Shown one piece after another: positions 58,671 to 64,000 of a stretch of 64,000 nucleotides of DNA; position 1 is the stretch's first letter; every line of letters starts with the position of its first letter. Location: assembly GCA_963798855.1 (NCBI GenBank), contig CAWCUU010000001.1:248001-312000 (forward strand), read 5' to 3'. The translations under genes were made by a program, and so were the position numbers. The notes under the pieces are model-generated. The model saw only the letters and a list, made by a program, of their open reading frames with translations, did not search any database and was not told the origin of the DNA. The DNA is from CAWCUU01 sp963798855 (GTDB taxonomy: Bacteria > Gemmatimonadota > Gemmatimonadetes > Longimicrobiales > RSA9).

Positions 58671-59747
58671 TCACGACGAGCCCCGCTCCCGCATCGGAGT
58701 GCCGGGCCGCTCCGTCCGCGCCGCGACGATCTCCGCCACGATCGCGAGCGCCAGCTCCGCCGCCGTCTCCGCGCCGATGTCCAGCCCGATCGGCACCCGC
58801 ACGCGGCGCAGCGCCTCGTCGTCCGCGCCGTCCTCCGCCAGCATTCTCAGGATCGTCGCGCCACGCCGGCGGCTTCCCAGCATGCCGACATAGCCGGCGT
58901 CGCTCCGCAGCGCGTGACGCAACACGGGAATGTCGAACTTGTAGTCATGCGCCACGAGCACGACGGCGCTGGCGGGCCCGAATGTCATCTGCTCCGCCAC
59001 CTCGGAAGGAATGCCGACGCGGATCTCGTCCGCGTCGGGGAAGTACTCCCGGTTCGCGTAGCGGTCCCGCGCGTCCACGACGGTGGTGCGCATTCCGAGC
59101 TCGCCGGCGAAGCGGACCAGCGGCCGGGCGACGTGGCCGGCGCCGAAGATCACGATCTCCGACGCGGGCCCGTGCAGCTCGAAGAAGACCGGCACGCCGG
59201 CCTCGCCCAGCTCGACCGTTCGGGACACGCCCCGCCGCAGCGTCTGCCGCGCGCCCTCGACCGCTTCGGCCGTCAGAGCCTCGTCTCCCACGCTGCCGCT
59301 CGCCTCGCCTCCTTCGAGCACGACCAGCTTGCCGCCGCCAACGAGCCGCGTCGCGATCACCGCGCGGCCTCCTCGCTCCGTGTGCGCCCGCACCAGTGCG
59401 TACGCCGCCATGGTCGGATCCGCGGGGTCGTCCAGCGCCACCGGCTCGACGAGCACATCCACGGCCCCGGCGCACGTGAGGCCGAGCTCCCGCGCCTCCT
59501 CGTCCCCCAGCTCCATCGAAAGCAGCGTCGACTCCTTCGTGCGCAGCGCCTGCTCCGATTCGGTAATCACACGCGCGTCGACGCAGCCGCCGATCGTCAC
59601 GGAGCCGAGCACCCGGCCATCGCTGCCGACCCACATCTTCGCGCCTTCCCGTCGAGGCGAAGTGCCGCGCGTCGCGACGAGCGTGGCCATCGCGGCGCGG
59701 GACGCATGCAGTGCGATATCGTCGAGCTGCTGCAGGGTCTGGTTCAT
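58671..59747 (-). CDS. xdhC: XdhC/CoxI-family molybdenum hydroxylase maturation protein
   Basis: 358 residues from ATG 59747, preceded by GGAGA; the longer frame upstream starts at an unsupported codon. N-terminal XdhC_CoxI segment (about 1-110: ATLVATRGTSPRREGAKMWVG and GSVTIGGCVDARVI, with the conserved GGCVD). C-terminal Rossmann domain: IVIFGAGHVARPLVRFAGEL, DARDRYANREYFPDAD, and VAHDYKFDIPVLRHAL, YVGMLGSRRR. XdhC binds and helps insert the sulfurated cofactor. The xanthine dehydrogenase or CO dehydrogenase structural genes are not in the window. Confidence 0.88.
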   Translation of the reverse strand: MNQTLQQLDDIALHASRAAMATLVATRGTSPRREGAKMWVGSDGRVLGSVTIGGCVDARVITESEQALRTKESTLLSMELGDEEARELGLTCAGAVDVLVEPVALDDPADPTMAAYALVRAHTERGGRAVIATRLVGGGKLVVLEGGEASGSVGDEALTAEAVEGARQTLRRGVSRTVELGEAGVPVFFELHGPASEIVIFGAGHVARPLVRFAGELGMRTTVVDARDRYANREYFPDADEIRVGIPSEVAEQMTFGPASAVVLVAHDYKFDIPVLRHALRSDAGYVGMLGSRRRGATILRMLAEDGADDEALRRVRVPIGLDIGAETAAELALAIVAEIVAARTERPGTPMRERGSS

Positions 59748-59835
59748 CGGTCTCCGATCGTGCCGACATGATCTCGGATCACGCACGTACCCGGCCAACC
59801 CGGTGGCCTTCCAGAAGGTACGTCGACACGAAATG

Positions 59836-59860
59836 AAAAAGGCCGCCGGAGGGGCGGCCG
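59836..59860 (-). terminator. Intrinsic terminator upstream of xdhC
   Basis: On the minus strand GGCCGCC-CCTCC-GGCGGCC (7-bp stem, 5-nt loop) runs into TTTTT. It lies 89 bp upstream of the xdhC ATG and about 45 nt downstream of the predicted -10 region of a minus-strand promoter. As no gene ends here, it may be an attenuator in the xdhC leader or the end of a small RNA. Confidence 0.65.
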
Positions 59861-59905
59861 CACGGCGTCGTCCAGAAGTTGACGCTCCGATACCCTTGCC
59901 GGCAT

Positions 59906-59933
59906 GTTATTCGACCCTCATCCGTGCTGTCAA
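59906..59933 (-). promoter_or_regulatory. Minus-strand promoter reading toward xdhC
   Basis: Consensus -35 TTGACA (59933-59928 on the minus strand), 16-bp spacer, -10 AATAAC (59911-59906); with a 17-bp spacer the -10 reads ATAACA. Predicted start near 59899, leading into the terminator at 59860-59836 after about 40 nt. Confidence 0.6.
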
Positions 59934-60012
59934 GCGCGGCCGCGCGCGCTCCGTGGCGGCGCGTCCCGGCTGCCGTTCCGGCCGGCTCGGCCTCGCGATT
60001 CAGGAGAGCCGC

Positions 60013-60060
60013 ATGGGCACCAGGATCGATCAGCAATCCGACGTCGCCGCTCCGGGATAG
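60013..60060 (+). CDS. Possible 15-residue leader peptide
   Basis: ATG 60013 follows AGGAG (60002-60006) with ideal spacing and encodes MGTRIDQQSDVAAPG then TAG. Its stop is 3 bp before the methyltransferase ATG and the two are in the same frame. It could be a translational leader for the methyltransferase, or the original N-terminus cut off by a nonsense change. No conservation evidence available. Confidence 0.35.
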   Translation: MGTRIDQQSDVAAPG

Positions 60061-60063
60061 GCG

Positions 60064-60723
60064 ATGGGGGAGGCGTTCTGGGAGCGGTCGGAGGTCGTCG
60101 AGCGCTTCGCCAGCCGCGACCCGGATCGCCGGCTGCTGGAGCTGCTGGACAGCCGTACCGATCCCGCCCCGCTCCGGGTCCTGGACATCGGCTGCGCCGG
60201 CGGCCGGAACACGGTCCTGCTCGCCGAGCGCGGACACGACGTGCACGCGGTGGACGCCTCGCGGGCGATGGTGCGTGAGACGCGCCGAAGAGTCGCGGCG
60301 GTGCTCGATGAGGGCGAGGCGCTGCGGCGCGTGCAGCGGGCCCGGATGGATGCGCTCCCTTTCACCGATGACGAATTCGACCTGGTCCTGTCGCTCGGAG
60401 TGCTCCACATCGCCGGCTCCTGGGCGGAGTGGAGTCGCGCGGCCGACGAGGCGGCGCGCGTCCTGCGGCCGGGCGGACTGCTTCTGCTGTCCGAGTTCAC
60501 CCCCGAGACCCGGCCGAGCGGCGAGACGCTCGCAGCCGTCCCCGGCGAGCCGCACGTCTTCGAAGGATTCTCGCGCGGTCGCGCCGTCCTGATCGAGCCG
60601 CCCACGCTCGACGCCGAGCTCGGCCGCCGCGGGCTCCGGGCCGTGACGCCGAGCGTGATCGTGTCGGGCGAGAGCGAGCGGGGACAGCGCGTCTCGATAA
60701 ACGGCCTGTTCCGGAAGGAGTGA
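60064..60723 (+). CDS. Class I SAM-dependent methyltransferase
   Basis: 219 residues from ATG 60064. Methyltransf_11/25-type fold: motif I LRVLDIGCAGGRNTVLLAERG (SAM-binding D-I-G-C-x-G), motif II acidic VHAVDASRAMV, motif III-like MDALPFTDDEFDLVLSLGVLHIAGSWAEW, and RVLRPGGLLLLSEF. N-terminal helix ERSEVVERFASRDPDRRL is typical. Substrate unknown. Its own ribosome binding site (GGGATAGGCG) is weak; the stronger one belongs to the leader ORF upstream. Convergent with the ADOP permease. Confidence 0.88.
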   Translation: MGEAFWERSEVVERFASRDPDRRLLELLDSRTDPAPLRVLDIGCAGGRNTVLLAERGHDVHAVDASRAMVRETRRRVAAVLDEGEALRRVQRARMDALPFTDDEFDLVLSLGVLHIAGSWAEWSRAADEAARVLRPGGLLLLSEFTPETRPSGETLAAVPGEPHVFEGFSRGRAVLIEPPTLDAELGRRGLRAVTPSVIVSGESERGQRVSINGLFRKE

Positions 60724-60747
60724 GCCGGCAGGGCTCACCCTCCCTAC

Positions 60748-63162
60748 CTACTCGCTCGTCAGTGTCCGCACCGGGTCGCCCGCCACCCCGCTTCTGGCCG
60801 GAAGGTATGCGGCGACGAGCGCGACCGTCGTCAGCAGCAGCATCACCCCTGCGTAGGTGAGCGGATCGGTCGGTGTGACATTGAACAGCAGCCCGCGGAT
60901 CAGCCGCGTGAGCGCCAGCGCGCCCGCCAGGCCGACGCCCAGCCCGAGCAGCACCGGGGCCATCCCCTGCCGCACCAGCAGCCGCACCACGTCGGCGCCG
61001 CGCGCCCCGAGCGCGATGCGGATTCCGATCTCGCGCGTCCGCTGCCGCACCTGATAGGACAGCACGCCGTAGACACCGAGCGCAGCGAGCAGCAGCGCGA
61101 GAGCCGCGAAGCTGGCCAGCAGCGTCGCGAAGAAGCGCGGCTCCGAGACGGACTCCGACAGCGCCTGATCCAGCGTGGTCATGCGGCTGATCGGCTGGTC
61201 CGGGTCCATGGCCGCCACCGTCCGCCGCACCGCCGACGCGAGCCTCAACGGCTCGCCGGTCGTCTGGATCACGAACGTCATGACCCTGCGCGGCATTTGC
61301 TCCTCGGCGATGTAGACGATCGGCGGCGCGGGCGCCCTCAGCTCGCGCTGCTTCACGTCGCCCACCACGCCGACCACCGGGACCGGAGCAGGACCGCCGA
61401 AGTCCAGCGTTCTGCCGATGGGGTCCGCGTCGCCGAACGCGGCGCGAGCGAGCGACCGGCTGATCACGATCCGCATCGGAGTGTCGGCCCGGTCCTGTTC
61501 TTCCACGGCCCGGCCGCGCAGCAGCGGGATGCCCATCGTGCGGAAGAAGCCCGGACTGACCTGCAGCAGGTCGGCCGGCGGGTTGCGCTCGGGCGCCACG
61601 CCACTCCCCGGCACGGTCCAGTTGTGCGTCTCGGAGCCGCCTTCCAGCGGCAGGTAGCGCGTCGACGCGACCGACTCGACGCCGGGCAGCGCGGCGAGTC
61701 GATCCATCAGCTCGCGATAGAAGCCGAGGTACTGCGGCCGCTCCGCGTACTTCACGTCGCTGATCGTGAGCGTGACGGCCAGACGGTCGCGCGATTCGAA
61801 GCCCGGCTCGACGCTGCGCAGCGTCCAAAGGCTGCGCAGCAGCAGCCCCGCGCCGGCGAGCAGTACCACCGACAGCGCCACTTCCGCCGCGACCAGCCCG
61901 CGTCGAGCGCGGCCGTGGCCGCTCGCGGTGTGGCGTCCGCCCTCCCGCAGGACGGAGGACACGTGCGGCCGCGAGGCGCCCCACGCCGGCGCCAGCCCGA
62001 AGAGCAACCCCGTCAGGAGCGACGCCCCGAGCGCGAAGAGCAACACCTGCGAGTCCGGCCGGATCTCCGTCGATCGCGGCAGCAGCCCTCCCGATCCCGC
62101 GACCAGCAGATCCACGCCCCAGACCGCCAGCCCGAGCCCGAGAAGGCCGCCGCCCAGGCCGAGCACCAGGTTCTCGACCAGGAACTGCCGGAGCAGACGG
62201 CCCGGTCCAGCGCCCAGCGCCGAGCGCACCGCGATCTCCTGCCTTCGCCCGGTGCCTCGCGCCAGGACCAGATTCGCGACGTTCGCGCACGCGATCAGCA
62301 GGATCAGCGTCGTCGCCGCGAGAAGGACCCAGAGCGGCGTGCGAACGTCGCCCACCATCGTGTCCCGCAGCGGACGCACCGTGGCCGCGGTCAGCTCGTC
62401 GTTCGTGTCCGGGTGGTCCTCCGACAGGGCGCTCGCCACGCCCGACAGCTCCGTCTGCGCCTGCTCGACGCTCACGCCCGGCTTCATCCGCCCCACCGCG
62501 TCGAGGAAGCGCACCGCGCGGATCTGGAGCGGGATCGACGACTGCGGGATCGTGCTAAGGAACATCCACATCTCGATGTCGGCGGAGGGGAACCCGAAGG
62601 AGGGGGGCATCACGCCGACCACCGTGTACGGCGCGCCTTCCAGCAGGATCGGCGAACCGACCACCTGTCGGTCGGCGCCGAAGCGCGTCCGCCACGCCGC
62701 GTCGCTCAGCACGATGACGTGGTTGTCTGCCTTCTCCTCCGAGCGCAGCAGCGTTCGGCCGACCTCGGCCGATACGCCCAGCGTCTCGAAGAAGCCCGCC
62801 GACACATATGCCGTCGACAGCTCCTGCGCCTGGCCACGGCCCGTCAGCACCGCGTCCGACGGAACCGTGCTGTACAGCCCCAACGACTCGAGTGAGCGCG
62901 TGCGCGCCGCCCAGTCCTCGAAGTCTGGCACCGAGAAGCCCCGCCGGGCCTCACCGCTGCTCGGCGCGGTCGGCCAGACGCGCACCAGCCGCTCCGCCTG
63001 CGGGTACGGCAGCGGCCGGAGCAACACCCCCCGTACGACCGTGAAGATCGCGGTCGTGCCGCCGATGCCCAATGCCAGCGTCAGCGCTGCGACCGTGGTG
63101 AAGCCGCGCGCCCGCACGAGCTGACGTACCGCCTGTCGGAGGTCCTGGAGGAGTGTGTCCAT
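60748..63162 (-). CDS. ADOP-family ABC transporter permease
   Basis: 804 residues from ATG 63162. N-terminal ADOP signature QDLRQAVRQLVRARGFTTVA then TLALGIGGTTAIFTVVRGVL. Two MacB-type periplasmic modules (GFFETLGVSAEVGRTLL and GFFRTMGIPLLRGRAVEEQD), helix groups around LLAATTLILLIACANVANLV, and a C-terminal RTREIGIRIALGARGADVVR, LLFNVTPTDPLTYAGVML and LPARSGVAGDPVRTLTSE. Without its own ATPase. Its C-terminus is the closest match by eye to the remnant at 27575-27922. Confidence 0.9.
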   Translation of the reverse strand: MDTLLQDLRQAVRQLVRARGFTTVAALTLALGIGGTTAIFTVVRGVLLRPLPYPQAERLVRVWPTAPSSGEARRGFSVPDFEDWAARTRSLESLGLYSTVPSDAVLTGRGQAQELSTAYVSAGFFETLGVSAEVGRTLLRSEEKADNHVIVLSDAAWRTRFGADRQVVGSPILLEGAPYTVVGVMPPSFGFPSADIEMWMFLSTIPQSSIPLQIRAVRFLDAVGRMKPGVSVEQAQTELSGVASALSEDHPDTNDELTAATVRPLRDTMVGDVRTPLWVLLAATTLILLIACANVANLVLARGTGRRQEIAVRSALGAGPGRLLRQFLVENLVLGLGGGLLGLGLAVWGVDLLVAGSGGLLPRSTEIRPDSQVLLFALGASLLTGLLFGLAPAWGASRPHVSSVLREGGRHTASGHGRARRGLVAAEVALSVVLLAGAGLLLRSLWTLRSVEPGFESRDRLAVTLTISDVKYAERPQYLGFYRELMDRLAALPGVESVASTRYLPLEGGSETHNWTVPGSGVAPERNPPADLLQVSPGFFRTMGIPLLRGRAVEEQDRADTPMRIVISRSLARAAFGDADPIGRTLDFGGPAPVPVVGVVGDVKQRELRAPAPPIVYIAEEQMPRRVMTFVIQTTGEPLRLASAVRRTVAAMDPDQPISRMTTLDQALSESVSEPRFFATLLASFAALALLLAALGVYGVLSYQVRQRTREIGIRIALGARGADVVRLLVRQGMAPVLLGLGVGLAGALALTRLIRGLLFNVTPTDPLTYAGVMLLLTTVALVAAYLPARSGVAGDPVRTLTSE

Positions 63163-63502
63163 CGTGCCGTCCCGGCGAGGGTATGGTGGCGCCGGCACCG
63201 CACCCGCCGGCGCCGTCGACGAGCCCCCAGCGGGGCAACGCCCGTGCCCTCGCGGGAATGCACATCGAAACCGTTGCCGCACATGGCGTTGCCGTGCGCC
63301 GTCGGTGACCGCCACCGGGACGTCGACGTTCGCTGCCGGGACGCGGCATCCCGCAGGCGGACGACCCGAAGTGCGGTCGCTCGAAACTCGGCCCCCCGAG
63401 CTTCCGCTCCGCGTGGGCGGGGCGGACGGATCCGCTAGGCCGTATCTTGGGGCTAGGCACAATTCGCGATGATCGAGACAGCCCCTTTCCCGGCTGGTGA
63501 CG
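63163..63502. other. Divergent intergenic region
   Basis: 340 bases between the permease and the final gene. It is GC-rich with no clear hairpin terminator or promoter pair; a TATCTT at 63443-63448 could be a -10 for the right-hand gene, but the expected -35 position has no match. Nothing else recognised. Confidence 0.35.
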
Positions 63503-64000
63503 ATGCCGCTGCTCCGACTGGCCGCACTGTCGGTCGCTCTCCTGGGTATCCTGCCCGGAATGGCTTCTCCACAGGGCGGATCCGCGCCCCCCGAAGTCCG
63601 GAGGCTCCAGTTCTACGTCGGGAGTTGGAGCGAAGACGGACGGATGCGCGGCGATCCGGCCAACGACTTCGGGGCGATTGCGGGCGAGGAGACCTGCCGG
63701 TGGGCTGCCGGAGGGTACGCGGTGATCTGCGAGGAGTCGACCGCGGGAGCGGGCGGTGGCTGGGAAGGAGTGTACATTCTCAGCTACGACGCCACGGCTG
63801 GCCGGTACCGTGTGTACGGCATCGAGAAGCCCGGAACCACCATCCAGGCGGCCGGTCGGATCGAGGGGGATCGCTGGATCTGGGAGACGGATCCGGCGCC
63901 GGACGGCTCACGGGTCCGCTACACGTTCGCGCCGGCCGCCGGGAGTGACCGCACCATGATCGTCGCCCTCGGCACGGGCGAGGGCTGGTCCCCGATCGTC
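63503..64000 (+). CDS. Secreted DUF1579-like protein (3' partial)
   Basis: Starts at ATG 63503 after CTGGTGACG and stays open to the window end (166 codons so far). Signal peptide: PLLRLAALSVALLGILPGMA. The mature part begins LQFYVGSWSEDGRMRGDPA (the FxxGxW opening found in DUF1579-type beta barrels) and continues VYILSYDATAGRYRVYGI, RWIWETDPAPDGSRVRYTF. It resembles the second half of the lipoprotein at 56557. Periplasmic, function unknown; the C-terminus is outside the window. Confidence 0.7.
   Translation, partial: MPLLRLAALSVALLGILPGMASPQGGSAPPEVRRLQFYVGSWSEDGRMRGDPANDFGAIAGEETCRWAAGGYAVICEESTAGAGGGWEGVYILSYDATAGRYRVYGIEKPGTTIQAAGRIEGDRWIWETDPAPDGSRVRYTFAPAAGSDRTMIVALGTGEGWSPIV

Noticed and set aside
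59744..59904. A 53-codon minus-strand reading frame overlapping the xdhC start
   Set aside because: It would begin inside or before the predicted transcription start, has no ribosome binding site and contains the intrinsic terminator.
59878..59910. Plus-strand promoter for the methyltransferase (TTGACG near 59879)
   Set aside because: No -10 at 16-18 bp spacing; the good hexamer pair in this region reads on the minus strand.

Overview
This 64 kb window is high-GC, gene-dense bacterial chromosome with short intergenic gaps and many start/stop overlaps. Several features suggest a Gemmatimonadota- or Acidobacteriota-like soil bacterium: three full-length ADOP-type duplicated FtsX/MacB permeases plus the remnant of a fourth, a peptidase-MA/TolB-propeller/beta-barrel protein, a class II (B12) ribonucleotide reductase and many small lipoproteins. 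That placement is inference; no rRNA or other taxonomic marker is present. There is no prophage, insertion sequence or CRISPR array that I can see.

Layout. 1-7.5 kb: a 5'-truncated peptidase/propeller/barrel gene, a small lipoprotein, then nrdJ behind a well-formed sigma70-type promoter carrying two phased NrdR boxes. 7.5-13.8 kb: a hybrid PAS histidine kinase, small unknown genes around an unusual inverted array of 13-bp repeats, RNase D and a class A beta-lactamase-like hydrolase. 13.8-27.6 kb: a long co-directional housekeeping block (pyruvate kinase, PhnP-like hydrolase, glucose-6-phosphate isomerase, an NtrB/NtrC-like pair, YtxH, YihY, SmpB, cell-wall amidase, PyrD, PyrF, an NTF2-like protein, MscS, CysS). 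27.6-39.1 kb: an ADOP remnant, tRNA-Thr(TGT) with its own promoter, a GH27 alpha-galactosidase, a GyrI-like protein, two full ADOP permeases, a choice-of-anchor B protein and an orphan TadG-like protein.

39.7-55.5 kb is the centrepiece: one tightly overlapping run korA-korB-unknown-rnfB-nifJ-rnfC-rnfD-rnfG-rnfE-rnfA-small Cys protein-apbE-Cys protein. It would couple oxidation of 2-oxoacids (2-oxoglutarate and pyruvate type) to reduced ferredoxin and then to an ion-pumping Rnf complex. Four things are unusual: nifJ sits between rnfB and rnfC; NifJ is about 1753 residues and carries a linker-tethered C-terminal Fe-S domain; an unrecognised 328-residue protein overlaps korB; and a 43-residue one-helix Cys-rich protein, reminiscent of the Na+-NQR maturation factor NqrM, lies exactly between rnfA and apbE.

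55.5-64 kb: an ECF-like sigma factor, an NTF2-like lipoprotein, a molybdenum-hydroxylase maturation set (MocA-like, NifU/SufU-like, XdhC) without its enzyme, a methyltransferase preceded by a tiny leader ORF, the third full ADOP permease and a 3'-truncated secreted protein.
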